The position numbers and the translations under genes are program-made. Below, piece after piece: positions 8,405 through 18,469 of a stretch of DNA of 64,000 nucleotides. The stretch is from positions 412,193-476,192 of the forward strand of contig NZ_VPFD01000004.1 in the NCBI RefSeq assembly GCF_008014745.1. The letters are read 5' to 3'. Source of the DNA: Massilia arenae (GTDB lineage Bacteria; Pseudomonadota; Gammaproteobacteria; Burkholderiales; Burkholderiaceae_D). Every line of letters starts with the position of its first letter. The first letter of the stretch is position 1. A model generated the notes under the pieces. The model had not been told where the DNA came from. It made no database searches and was given only the letters and a program-made list of their open reading frames with translations.

Positions 8405-9802
8405 TTACAGGGTGGGCTGGCCATCGGCCAGCACGAACGGCGGACGGCGGATCGCCGCCAGGCAGGCGCCATCCACGGCGGCCGGGTCGGCATGCTCGAG
8501 GAAGGCGGCGATCAGGCGCGGCGCGCAGCCGGCGCCGCTGAAGGTGTGGCCAGCGCCATCGGCCACCAGCACCCGGCTGTGACGCAGGGTGCGGGCCGCC
8601 AGATGGGCGTTTTCCGGCGGCGTGACCGGATCGAGGCCGCCTGCCAGCAGCAGGGTCGGGATGTCGGACTTCACAGCGCGCGTCAGTTCCGCACTCAGTT
8701 GAGCGTCGAAGCGCGCGGCCGGCCATACCTGGCACCAGTCGCGCCAGCCCCTGGCATAGGCCTCACCGAAACGGCTGCCGGCGCCGTCCTCGCGCATCGC
8801 GGCGGCATGGGTGAATGGCGCTTCTTCGGCGCACAGCACCGACAGGGTCTGGCCGAAGGTCATGCCTTCGAGGCTCCAGCCGGCCAGCGCGTCGTACAGG
8901 GCCAGCATTGGCTGCGGCCGGCCATTGGCGGCGGCGTGGATGGCGAACGGCAGCACGCTGGCATGCTGGGCGCTGTACATGGCGCCACGCAGCAGTTGCG
9001 GCACCGCCGCGGCCTGGTGCGGGCCCAGGCTCGGCAGCGCCAGTACAGCGTCGAGATCCTGCGCCAGGTTCGGGAAAGCCCTTGCGCAGCCCTGATCTGC
9101 CGCGCAGTCGGCCAGCAGGCGCTCGAGCGCGGCCTGGGCGTGACGCGACGACAGCAGAATGCGGGCATTGGGAGGGGCCACCGAATCGAGCACCATGCCG
9201 CGCACGCTGTCGGGATAGCGCCGCGCATACATCAATGCGGTGCGGGTGCCGTACGAACCGCCCCACAGGCTGAACTGGCGATAGCCGAGCGCGCGCCGCA
9301 AGTCCTCGAAATCGGCCAGTGCGGCTTCGGTATGGAAGTGGCGTGGGTCGGCGTCGAGTCCCGCCAGGCAGCCGCGCAGGGCAGCTTGAGCGGCGGTCGT
9401 GTCGCCTTGCGCGATCTCCTGTTCGGGCATAGGGCAGCGCAGCGGGTTTGACCTGCCGGTGCCGCGCTGGTCGACCAGCAGGATGTCACGGCGCTTCCTC
9501 GCTTCACGGAAGGCGCTGGCCAGGAGCGGCCCGTAATCCGTGGCGGCCTGGCCGGGACCGCCGGCCAGCACCAGCAGCGGGTCGGGCGCCGCCGGTTTCG
9601 CGGTGGCCTTGATGCGGGCGAAATGGATGGTGATGCGGCGGCCGGCCGGATTGGCGCGGTCTTCCGGCACCTCAAGCGTGCCGCACTCGACCCGCTCGGG
9701 GAGGTGCGGCAGGTGGCAGGGTTCCAGGGCGGCGGCCATGCTGGAATACAGCAGCATCGCCAGGAACAGGGTCCAGGCAAGGACGAGATGCTTGCGGGTC
9801 AT
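8405..9802 (-). CDS. Secreted alpha/beta hydrolase, proline iminopeptidase/tripeptidyl aminopeptidase type
   Basis: 465 residues with an N-terminal signal peptide (HLVLAWTLFLAMLLYSSMAAA). The fold shows the oxyanion motif VLAGGPGQAA, DQRGTGRS, nucleophile elbow GGSYGTR (Ser in G-x-S-x-G), LLLAGGLDPVTPP (catalytic Asp) and GAGHTFSG (catalytic His), the order of the SCO7095/TAP-like family of exported peptidases. Cysteines suggest a disulfide-bearing periplasmic protein. It is the first gene of the exporter/sigma operon, which hints at a peptide-related stimulus, but the substrate cannot be read from sequence. Confidence 0.88.
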   Translation of the reverse strand: MTRKHLVLAWTLFLAMLLYSSMAAALEPCHLPHLPERVECGTLEVPEDRANPAGRRITIHFARIKATAKPAAPDPLLVLAGGPGQAATDYGPLLASAFREARKRRDILLVDQRGTGRSNPLRCPMPEQEIAQGDTTAAQAALRGCLAGLDADPRHFHTEAALADFEDLRRALGYRQFSLWGGSYGTRTALMYARRYPDSVRGMVLDSVAPPNARILLSSRHAQAALERLLADCAADQGCARAFPNLAQDLDAVLALPSLGPHQAAAVPQLLRGAMYSAQHASVLPFAIHAAANGRPQPMLALYDALAGWSLEGMTFGQTLSVLCAEEAPFTHAAAMREDGAGSRFGEAYARGWRDWCQVWPAARFDAQLSAELTRAVKSDIPTLLLAGGLDPVTPPENAHLAARTLRHSRVLVADGAGHTFSGAGCAPRLIAAFLEHADPAAVDGACLAAIRRPPFVLADGQPTL

Positions 9803-9942
9803 GTTTGTTTTCGTTGTGGTGGAGATACCCGGTGAGTCACGCGCCGCGCGAAAAACTTACACGCAAATCGACGATCATGCATTCCGGGTAGCCATGCCGA
9901 GTGGTTAGAATGGCGGACTTTGCCTCTCTACGAAAGCCCGCC

Positions 9943-10710
9943 ATGAAACTCAACCAGAAAATCGCCATCGTCACCGGCGCCAGCCAGGGCATCGGCCTGG
10001 CCTGCGCCCAGCGCCTGGTGCGCGAAGGCGCGCGCGTGATGCTCGTCGACCAGAAGCCCGAAGTCGAGCAGGCCGCCGCCAGCCTGGGCGACGCCGCCCG
10101 CTTCTTCCGTGCCGACGTCGGCGTCAAGAAAGAGGTCGATGCGATGGTCCAGGCCACGCTCGACGCTTTCGGGCGCATCGACATCCTGGTCAACAACGCG
10201 GGCGTGACCCACGCGGCCGATTTCCTGGATCTGGAAGAAGACGATTTCGACCGCGTGCTGCGCATCAACCTGAAATCGATGTTCCTGTGCAGCCAGGCGG
10301 CGGCGCGCGATATGGTGAAACGGGGCGAAGGCGGCTGCATCATCAATATGTCGAGCGTCAACGCCGAGCTGACCATCCCGAACCAGGTGCCCTATGTGGT
10401 GTCGAAAGGCGGCGTCAACCAGCTGACCCGGGTGGCATCGATCGCCCTGGCCCACTATGGCATCCGCGTCAATGCGATCGGCCCGGGTACCATCCTGACC
10501 GAACTGGCCAAGCAGGCCGTGCTAGGTAGCCCGGAAGCGCGCCACACCATCCTGTCGCGCACGCCGCTGGGCCGCTGCGGCGAGCCGGAAGAAGTCGCCT
10601 CGATCGCCGCCTTCCTGGCCAGCGACGACGCCTCGTACATGACCGGCCAGACCTTGTACGCCGACGGCGGCCGCATGGCACTGAACTACACGGTGCCGGT
10701 GCGCGACTGA
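9943..10710 (+). CDS. SDR family NAD(P)-dependent oxidoreductase
   Basis: 255 residues, classical short-chain dehydrogenase: TGASQGIG nucleotide-binding loop at residues 11-18, LVDQKPE at the end of beta-2 (acidic Asp favours NAD), NNAGV around residue 84, catalytic Ser in INMSSVNAE and YVVSK (Tyr-x3-Lys) near residue 150, then GPGTILTEL. The ATG at 9943 (MKLNQKIAIVTG) is chosen; the 14 upstream in-frame residues are not SDR-like. It is monocistronic with a strong terminator 130 bp downstream. Sequence resembles sugar or polyol dehydrogenases but the substrate is not determined. Confidence 0.9.
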   Translation: MKLNQKIAIVTGASQGIGLACAQRLVREGARVMLVDQKPEVEQAAASLGDAARFFRADVGVKKEVDAMVQATLDAFGRIDILVNNAGVTHAADFLDLEEDDFDRVLRINLKSMFLCSQAAARDMVKRGEGGCIINMSSVNAELTIPNQVPYVVSKGGVNQLTRVASIALAHYGIRVNAIGPGTILTELAKQAVLGSPEARHTILSRTPLGRCGEPEEVASIAAFLASDDASYMTGQTLYADGGRMALNYTVPVRD

Positions 10711-10840
10711 AAGCCGGCCAAAGTGGGGCAGATATTACCGTAACGCATGTCTGGTATCCGAACTCGCAATTGGACACCTGCAAGGCCGACCCCGATAATT
10801 ACACCTGTCTCCACTATTCTCCTCCAAGAAAATAGTTTTA

Positions 10841-10868
10841 AGCCCGCACAAGAGCGGGCTTTTTTTTT
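10841..10868 (+). terminator. Rho-independent terminator after the SDR gene
   Basis: Perfect 7-bp stem AGCCCGC / GCGGGCT with a 6-base loop (ACAAGA), followed by eight T residues. It ends rightward transcription from the SDR gene. Confidence 0.9.
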
Positions 10869-11011
10869 GCCGAAAATAGCAAGGAAGGCCGTCGCTACGT
10901 AGTTCTACGTATAACCCACGCTGATGACATGACGGGCGTTCGCCAGTCATTTGATACCGCCGGAACTTTGCGTTTGGTCACAATCGCGTCACAAACGCTG
11001 CCTATACTAAG

Positions 11012-11144
11012 AATCACCTGTCATACACGCAACCGATATGCCTGATGGCAGCAGGTGTGCGGCGCCCCGGGTGCTACACACCAACCGATTTCATATCTCT
11101 TGGCCCGATCTTGGGTTGTGCCCGCCACCAGCGGGCATTTTTTT
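11012..11144 (+). ncRNA. Candidate small RNA or structured leader ended by an intrinsic terminator
   Basis: A good -10 hexamer TATACT at 11003-11008 is followed by about 130 bp that codes for nothing plausible and ends in a strong terminator (11119-11144). The segment can pair CACCTG (11016-11021) with CAGGTG near 11050, and GGTG/CACC in the GGGTGCTACACACC stretch. No protein gene precedes the terminator, so it must end either this transcript or readthrough from the SDR gene. No convincing -35 box lies at 16-18 bp, and I do not recognise an RNA family. Confidence 0.35.
11119..11144 (+). terminator. Rho-independent terminator with no upstream ORF
   Basis: 7-bp stem TGCCCGC / GCGGGCA with loop CACCA, followed by seven T residues. 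It lies about 250 bp beyond the SDR terminator, so it probably belongs to a separate short transcript. Confidence 0.85.
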
Positions 11145-11341
11145 AGGCGCTGTTCGCGTTGTTTCTGCGAACCTGGCGGGTTGCAAACCGGTCTTATTCT
11201 CTGCCCCCGCGCAACTCGCGGTAAAAAAATTGTCATAGCGCTTGAACCCGTCGCTGATTTGGCTATCATAAAGTTTGCCCTTCCGATTCGGCCACCGGTC
11301 GGAAGACCACGTACAACGAAACGTCCAAGGGAACCTGTCCT

Positions 11342-11644
11342 ATGAACTTACGTGTACCAGCCAGCGCCACGCCCGATACTTGCCGCCGCCATCATGAAGA
11401 CGGCGACCTCGTCCTGAGCGAACTCAATCCGCGCACCGTCGTCGACACGCTCGACAACGACAGCACGCCGCTCAACCTGCTCACCTTCGGCAGCGTCCGC
11501 GAAGTCTGCCCCAAATGCCAGCAAACCCACCTCAAGCTGGTCCTGCGACAGGGAAGCGTACGCATGGCCCACCTGTTCTGTGCCGATTGCGAAAGCTGCT
11601 TCGACGCCCATTACGCAGACGGCGCACCGGCCCTGACGATCTGA
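11342..11644 (+). CDS. Small CxxC...CxxC protein (zinc-ribbon-like), function unknown
   Basis: 100 residues. The C-terminal half contains VCPKCQQTHLKLVLRQGSV and LFCADCESCFDAHY, two CxxC pairs about 28 residues apart, consistent with a zinc ribbon. The N-terminal half is polar and has no recognisable domain. It starts with ATG, with AAGGGAA somewhat far upstream. It is monocistronic, 76 bp before vanZ. I recognise no named family; a nucleic-acid or protein-binding zinc finger is the simplest reading. Confidence 0.72.
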   Translation: MNLRVPASATPDTCRRHHEDGDLVLSELNPRTVVDTLDNDSTPLNLLTFGSVREVCPKCQQTHLKLVLRQGSVRMAHLFCADCESCFDAHYADGAPALTI

Positions 11645-11720
11645 GCGTTACTGGCGTGCGGGCAATTGGCTGCATGGCGTGGTAAGGTTGGCGCTTCACG
11701 TACCTTCGCCGTTCGTATCG

Positions 11721-12128
11721 ATGCCCGCCCTGTCGTCCCTGCTGCAGCCCCCAGTCAAAGTCCGCCGCGCCCTGCATGCCTTCGCCCTGCTCGGGCTGCT
11801 GGCCATCCTGGTGGCGGGCTCGATTCCCGGCGCCCGCGCCGAGGTTGGCGCCTATGCGTCCGGCGCGGTACTGCACGGCATGACCTACGCCTTCCTGGCC
11901 GCCTTGTGGTTCCTGGGCGCCACCGGCACGCCGCTGCAGCGCGCCCTGAAGGCGATGCTGGCCATCGCGCTGATGGGCGCCGTCGATGAATGGGTGCAAA
12001 GTTTCTTCCCGTATCGCTCGGGCGACGTGCGCGACTGGCTGGTCGACGTCACGGCCGCCACCCTCGCCTCCACCGTGCTGGCGGTGCTGGCCACCCTCGC
12101 CCCACAAGCGGCGCCACGCCGCCACTGA
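11721..12128 (+). CDS. VanZ family membrane protein
   Basis: 135 residues, four hydrophobic segments: ALHAFALLGLLAILVAGSIPG, VLHGMTYAFLAALWFLGA, ALKAMLAIALMGAVDEWVQSF and VDVTAATLASTVLAVLATL. The motif DEWVQSFFPYRSGDVRDWLVDV is the VanZ-like hallmark (E-x-x-Q ... R-x-x-D-x-x-x-D). The family is named for teicoplanin resistance, but most chromosomal members have no known function. The ATG at 11721 lacks an obvious ribosome site; a GTG at 11679 would add 14 residues. Confidence 0.82.
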   Translation: MPALSSLLQPPVKVRRALHAFALLGLLAILVAGSIPGARAEVGAYASGAVLHGMTYAFLAALWFLGATGTPLQRALKAMLAIALMGAVDEWVQSFFPYRSGDVRDWLVDVTAATLASTVLAVLATLAPQAAPRRH

Positions 12129-12288
12129 CCATCGTCGCCCGTTCAGGTTCCGCAAAGAACCCTCGCGCTTGATCGAACCGGCCTCCAAAGGAAGTCAGCT
12201 GGAACGCTGACGCGCTTCGCGCCTCTTATCCTCGTGGCGCGCGGCATCGTCACATCCCCCCACTAAACATCCAAACGAGGAGTTGATC

Positions 12289-12921
12289 ATGAAGCAAACT
12301 CACCAGAGCGTGGCCATGGCGGGCCTGCTGGCGGTCGCGCTCGCCATTTCGGGGTGCGCCGCCATGCGTGGCGAATCGTCGAGTGACACTAGCGGCAGCA
12401 GCGGCAGCACCGGGACCAGCGACTACGGCTCGGGCAGCAGCGGCAGCTCCGGCAGCTCCGGCACCTCGGGCAGCAGCGGCACGACCACCGATGGCACCCA
12501 GGACAGCGCGGGCGTCTCGGGCACTACCGACACCTCGGGCGGTACGGACACCTCGGGCAGCTCGGGCAGCTCGGGCGCCTCCGGCAGCAGCGGTTCCGGC
12601 ACCTCCAGCATGCAGGACGACAGCGGCGGCAGTGCATCGACCGCGGGCGCCGCCGCGGCCAGCGCGGCGCCCAACAGCACCGTGCTGGCGATCGAGATCC
12701 TGCCGGCGTCGAGCGGCATTACCGAGGGCGATTCGTCGATGGGCAGCAGCGGCGCGGCCGGCGCCACCGGCAGCGCTGGTGCCAGCTCTGGTGGTAGCCA
12801 GTCCTACCGCGTCACCGTGCGCATGGACGACGGCAGCACGCAGGTGGTCACCCACGGCACCACGCCCGACTTCCGCAGCGGCGACCGGGTCAACGTCACG
12901 GGTGGCAGCATCCAGCGCTAG
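12289..12921 (+). CDS. Ser/Gly/Thr-rich lipoprotein of unknown function
   Basis: 210 residues. The signal peptide ends in a lipobox (LAISGC, Cys about residue 22), so it should be lipidated. Residues about 28-115 are almost only Ser, Gly, Thr and Asp in SSGSSG/TSG repeats, an unstructured linker. The C-terminal about 40 residues (YRVTVRMDDGSTQVVTHGTTPDFRSGDRVNVTGG) form a small beta-rich module seen at the end of several proteobacterial outer-membrane lipoproteins. ATG at 12289 has CGAGGAG upstream. The repeat tract makes it prone to length variation. Confidence 0.8.
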   Translation: MKQTHQSVAMAGLLAVALAISGCAAMRGESSSDTSGSSGSTGTSDYGSGSSGSSGSSGTSGSSGTTTDGTQDSAGVSGTTDTSGGTDTSGSSGSSGASGSSGSGTSSMQDDSGGSASTAGAAAASAAPNSTVLAIEILPASSGITEGDSSMGSSGAAGATGSAGASSGGSQSYRVTVRMDDGSTQVVTHGTTPDFRSGDRVNVTGGSIQR

Positions 12922-12978
12922 CTGGCTGCCGGGTGGACGGTCCGTCCACCCGTGCGAGTAGCGAAGGGGTTGCCGGGC

Positions 12979-14776
<1,798 letters not shown>

Positions 14777-14790
<14 letters not shown>

Positions 14791-15877
14791 CGTGGTCCTT
14801 TCTGTCTGTCGGCACCGGCACCAGGATCCGGCCTTGGCGTCCATCTTGGTCATAGGCCGCCAGCGCGCTGGCGGCGGCTTGCTGCGCCTGGCCCTTGCGG
14901 CACAGCGCCACGCAGGCGCCGCCGAAGCCGGCGCCGGTCAGGCGCGCACCCAGCACGCCGGGGGCGGCGCGCAAGGCCTCGCACAGCGCGTCGAGTTCGG
15001 GAATCGAAACCTCGTAGTCGTCGCGCAGGCTGAAGTGCGAGTCATTCATCAATTCGCCGAAGCGCTCGGCGCTCACGCCTTGCGCGGCTTCGAGCACGCG
15101 CAGGTTTTCCCGCACCACGTGGCGCGCCCGCTCGCGCAGCGGCGCCGGCAAGCTCTCCACCGCGGAGGGGTCGGCCACGTCGCGCAGCGCCTGCACGCCG
15201 AGCTTCCTCGCGCCCTCCTCGCACTCGGCGCGGCGCTCGTTGTACTTGCTGGCGGCGAGCTTGCGCGCCACGCCCGAGTCGACCACGATCAGCTCGGTGT
15301 CCGCGGGCAGCGGCACCAGGCGGTGTTCCAGCGTGCGGGCGTCGATGAACAGCATATTGCTCTCGTCGGCCAGGCTGGACGCCATCTGGTCCATGATCCC
15401 GCAGTTCACGCGCGCATACTCGATCTCGGCGCGCTGGGCGATGCGGGCCAGCTTGACGTCGTCCAGTTCGAACCCCAGCAGCGCACGCATGGCGCGCAAC
15501 GTCGCCACCTCGAGCGCGGCCGAGGACGACAGGCCCGAACCGACCGGCAGGTCGGTCTCGACATATACGCGCAGCGGCGGCACCTCGATCCCTTCCGCCT
15601 GCACCAGCCGGATGCAGCCTTCGATATAGCTGCCGAAGCCCTGCGGCGCGCTGCCGTCGCGGACGAAGGTCACGCTCGCATCGAGGTTCGGCGAATAGAA
15701 ATGAAAATGGTCGTCGCCGCTGCGGCTGATCGCCACCATGGTGCGCTGGGGCGTGGCCACCGGCAGCATGAAGCCGTCGTTGTAGTCGGTATGCTCGCCC
15801 AGCAGGTTGACCCGGCCCGGGGCCGAGGCGTTCACTTCGGGCGCGCCGCCAAAGAAGGTGTCGGGGTTCAAGGTCAT
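14777..15877 (-). CDS. galK: Galactokinase
   Basis: 366 residues. Phosphorylates alpha-D-galactose to galactose 1-phosphate with ATP in the Leloir pathway. GHMP-kinase features: substrate signature GRVNLLGEHTDYNDGF (about residues 22-37), the ATP motif PVGSGLSSSAALEVA (about 105-120) and the C-terminal LTGAGFGGACVALC. Catalytic Asp lies in NCGIMDQMAS. The ATG at 15877 overlaps the M24 stop by 4 bp (ATGA). All expected motifs are intact. Confidence 0.95.
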
Positions 15878-16977
15878 GCTTGCGCCTCCAGCCAGAGCGG
15901 CCGCTTGCGGCCATGGACGTCCAGCGCCGGCCAGCCGGGATCGCACGTCAGGTTCTCGAGTCCCTGCGGGCCGAGCAAAAAGGTGTCTTCGATCTTCATG
16001 CCGCCATAGCTGGGGTTGAAAGCGAAGGCCATGCCTTCCTCGAGCTGGGTCGCGGTGCTGGCGGTGGCCACGATCTCGCGCGCCAGGTAGCCGGTGATGC
16101 CGCCCTGGTGGTGCTCGCGGATCGCGCCTTCGACGTCGGCGTGGTGATAGGCCTGGGCCAGCGCGTGGTACACGCTCGACAGCGATTTACCGGGCGCCAC
16201 GGCAGCCAGGCCCGTGGCCTCGACCTCCATCAGCGCGCGCTGGGCCTCGGGCGCCGAACCCGCGCCGCCGAAGCTGACGAAGCGGGTCAGGTTGGCGTAC
16301 AAGCCGTGGCGGCGCGCGCAGAACACCAGCATGGCGCGCTCGCCGAGCGCTTCGTGCGACGGCGTCGCGTGGCGGTACAGGGGCAGGCGGCGCGCGCCGG
16401 CCGCCAGCACCAGGGCCGGATGGATGCCGCGCCGCCACAGCGCCTCGGCGCCGGCGCCGGCCAGCTGCTGTTCGGTCCAGTCGGGACGGGCCCGGTGCAG
16501 TACCTCGGTCATCGCCTCGGCCGCCTCGCGGCCCAGCAGGCGGTAGCGCACCTGCTCGGCGTCGCCCAGCACCAGCTTGCGTTGACGCAGCGCCAGCGGC
16601 AAGGGACGCTCCTCGCCCACGGGACGGTCGGACAGGATGGCGCGGCCCTGGGCCGCACCCGCGACGAAGCGCTCGCGCAGCTCCGGCTCGGCCCACGGTT
16701 CGATGTGGAAGGTAAAGCCGCCCGGGACTTCCTCGGCGCGCAGGCGTTCGCCCTCGATCTCGTCGGTCAACACGCAGGCGTCGTCCGCAGTGACGAGTAC
16801 CTCGGCGATGCCGACGCCGGTGGTCAGCAGCACCGCGCTCGAGCCACCGGCCGTCACCCAGGCGAACCAGTCGGTGCCGCGCAGGCGCACCGCGCCGGCG
16901 CCTTCCTGGAGCAGGGTCGCGCGCAGCAGCGCCAGTTTGTCGGCCACTTCAAGGGCACGCATATCCATCTCCGTCAT
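15874..16977 (-). CDS. Degenerate M24 (Xaa-Pro peptidase-fold) protein in the gal operon
   Basis: 367 residues with a creatinase-like N-terminal domain and an M24 pita-bread C-terminal domain (from about residue 150). Aligning by eye with aminopeptidase P, of the five metal ligands (D, D, H, E, E) the first Asp is missing (LVFCARRHG), the second is Asn (ANLTR), the His is kept (EHHQGG), the third is Asn (AFNPS instead of xxEPG) and only the last Glu remains (KIEDTF). It is therefore unlikely to be a dinuclear metallopeptidase. It sits between galT and galK with 4-bp overlaps on both sides, implying a sugar-related role. Confidence 0.82.
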   Translation of the reverse strand: MTEMDMRALEVADKLALLRATLLQEGAGAVRLRGTDWFAWVTAGGSSAVLLTTGVGIAEVLVTADDACVLTDEIEGERLRAEEVPGGFTFHIEPWAEPELRERFVAGAAQGRAILSDRPVGEERPLPLALRQRKLVLGDAEQVRYRLLGREAAEAMTEVLHRARPDWTEQQLAGAGAEALWRRGIHPALVLAAGARRLPLYRHATPSHEALGERAMLVFCARRHGLYANLTRFVSFGGAGSAPEAQRALMEVEATGLAAVAPGKSLSSVYHALAQAYHHADVEGAIREHHQGGITGYLAREIVATASTATQLEEGMAFAFNPSYGGMKIEDTFLLGPQGLENLTCDPGWPALDVHGRKRPLWLEAQA

Positions 16978-18068
16978 GCGGCGTCCTCCAGGTTCACTTC
17001 GACCTGCTGCAATTCATAGGCCGTGGTTTCGGGCAGCACGTCCATCGCGAACATGCCGGCCGCCAGCTCGGTGCCGGCCAGGTATTTCAGGCGGTCGCGC
17101 GTGCGGTAGGGCGGATAGAACTGGGCGTGCAGCTGGGTTTCCGGGTGCTGAGCGCCGTCGGTCGGGGCCTGGTACCAGGCCATCAGGTAAGGGAAAGGCC
17201 GGTTCCACAGGGTTTCGTACTTGAGCAGCACGGTCTTGAGCGCGCGCGCCAGGCCTTCGCGCTGCGGCGGCGTGAGCGCGGCGAAATCCTTGCACGGCGC
17301 GGTCGGCATCACCCACACCTCGTAGGGATAGCGGGCGCAGGCCGGCACGAAGGCGATCGCGTAGTCGTCCTGGTACAGCACGCGCCGGCCGTCGGCGGCC
17401 TCGTCGCGCGCCATGTCGCACAGCAGGCTGGCGCCGTGCTGCAGATAGTATTCGCGCTCCTGCGCCAGCATGCGCGCCGGCACCGCCGGCACGAAGGGAT
17501 AGGCATACACCTGGCCATGCGGATGGTGCAGGGTCACGCCGACCTCGGCGCCGCGGTTCTCGAACGGCAGCACATAGTGGATGTTCTGGTGGCTGCCGAT
17601 GCGCGTGGTGCGGTCGCCCCAGACCTGCAGCAAGAGCTCGATGCGCGACAGCGGCAGGTGGGCCAGCGCCGCATTCGGGTCTTGCGTGAACACCACCACC
17701 TCGCAATGGCCGTTGGCCTGCGCGGTCGGCACCGTCACCGTTGGCGGATCGTGCGACTCCAGCGCCAGCGAGGGAAAGCGGTTGTCGAACACGGCGATCT
17801 CGTAGTCGCCGGCCGGCATCTCGGTCGGATGTTCGTCGTCCACGGTCGGCGCCAGCGGGTTGTATTGCGGCGGCGGCTGATAAGTGCGGTTCTGGCGGAA
17901 GGCCGCATAGGTCACCCACTCGCCGCGCAGCGAATGCCAGCGCAGGTGCGGATTCGCATGCTGCGGATCGGGGAACGGGCTGGTCGCAACGATGCCGTCA
18001 GGGATCGGCATATTGCTGTACAGGGTCAGGTTGCGCCCGTCCGGTTTCTTGAGTTCTTTACTATGCAT
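16974..18068 (-). CDS. galT: Galactose-1-phosphate uridylyltransferase
   Basis: 364 residues. Exchanges UMP between UDP-glucose and galactose 1-phosphate through a uridylylated His; the active-site HPHGQ lies at about residues 182-186 (VTLHHPHGQVYAYPF). Also typical are FDNRFPSL, EVVVFTQDPN, FENRGAEVG and HAQFYPPYRTRDRLKYLAGTE. First gene of the leftward operon galT - M24 - galK - GH2, joined by 4-, 4- and 14-bp overlaps. No galE (UDP-glucose 4-epimerase) or galactose transporter is in the operon. Confidence 0.95.
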   Translation of the reverse strand: MHSKELKKPDGRNLTLYSNMPIPDGIVATSPFPDPQHANPHLRWHSLRGEWVTYAAFRQNRTYQPPPQYNPLAPTVDDEHPTEMPAGDYEIAVFDNRFPSLALESHDPPTVTVPTAQANGHCEVVVFTQDPNAALAHLPLSRIELLLQVWGDRTTRIGSHQNIHYVLPFENRGAEVGVTLHHPHGQVYAYPFVPAVPARMLAQEREYYLQHGASLLCDMARDEAADGRRVLYQDDYAIAFVPACARYPYEVWVMPTAPCKDFAALTPPQREGLARALKTVLLKYETLWNRPFPYLMAWYQAPTDGAQHPETQLHAQFYPPYRTRDRLKYLAGTELAAGMFAMDVLPETTAYELQQVEVNLEDAA

Positions 18069-18469
18069 GGCAACAGTTCAGGTTCGGTGGAGCATTCGGT
18101 CAGGCGCGAGCGCGCACGCCGAATACCAGGGCATCGGCGCGCTCGCGGCACGAGAAACCGATCCTAACATGCTGTTTTCGCCACACTTTCCACCCAGAAT
18201 TTGAGCATTTTCCGGGCGTCAATACTGCTCTGTCACAGGGGCGAGACAGCCCTTGGCATACGGCGTGGATTGGCAGGGAGAGCGTCTGGAGGAACGTCAA
18301 CCGGCAGGATCATTGTAGTCCCGCACCTACGCAATAATTAGAATTTTTTACACATCTTGGCAAGAAAAACGCCTACCTACTCATCGTAGGCAAGAGCGGC
18401 GTTTCAACTGCGAGAGGGAGGTCGGGGGACCGACCGGCCCGGAGGGCCGGGCCAGCGGATGCAGCGGAT
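18069..18469. other. 401-bp intergenic region upstream of galT
   Basis: Holds the gal operon promoter region and the terminator of the peptidase gene on its right. A leftward frame of 66 codons (18100-18300) has no homology I recognise and poor codon character. I could not identify a definite operator. A GC-rich hairpin, CCGGCCC/GGGCCGG, lies near 18436-18455. Confidence 0.5.
18364..18403 (-). terminator. Terminator downstream of the M20 peptidase gene
   Basis: Read leftward, GCCTAC (18391-18386) can pair with GTAGGC (18376-18371), followed by GTTTTT at 18370-18365. An alternative longer stem uses AAACGCC with GGCGTTT. It lies 67 bp after the peptidase stop. Confidence 0.7.

Larger units (their letters stand above)
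10711..11341. other. 631-bp intergenic region with two terminators and a candidate sRNA
   Basis: No credible protein gene is present. The region is lower in GC than its surroundings and has intrinsic terminators at 10841-10868 and 11119-11144. A short structured segment lies between them. From 11145 to 11341 I see only the leader of the next gene, with AAGGGAA about 12 bases before its ATG. Confidence 0.6.

Noticed and set aside
9890..9945. tRNA-like stretch (GCCGAGTGGTTAGAATGGCGGAC)
   Set aside because: It resembles a tRNA-Ser D-arm region, but no acceptor stem, anticodon arm or T-arm follows; the SDR start codon lies at 9943.
18100..18300. Leftward 66-codon frame upstream of galT
   Set aside because: No family resemblance and no ribosome site; more likely promoter DNA.
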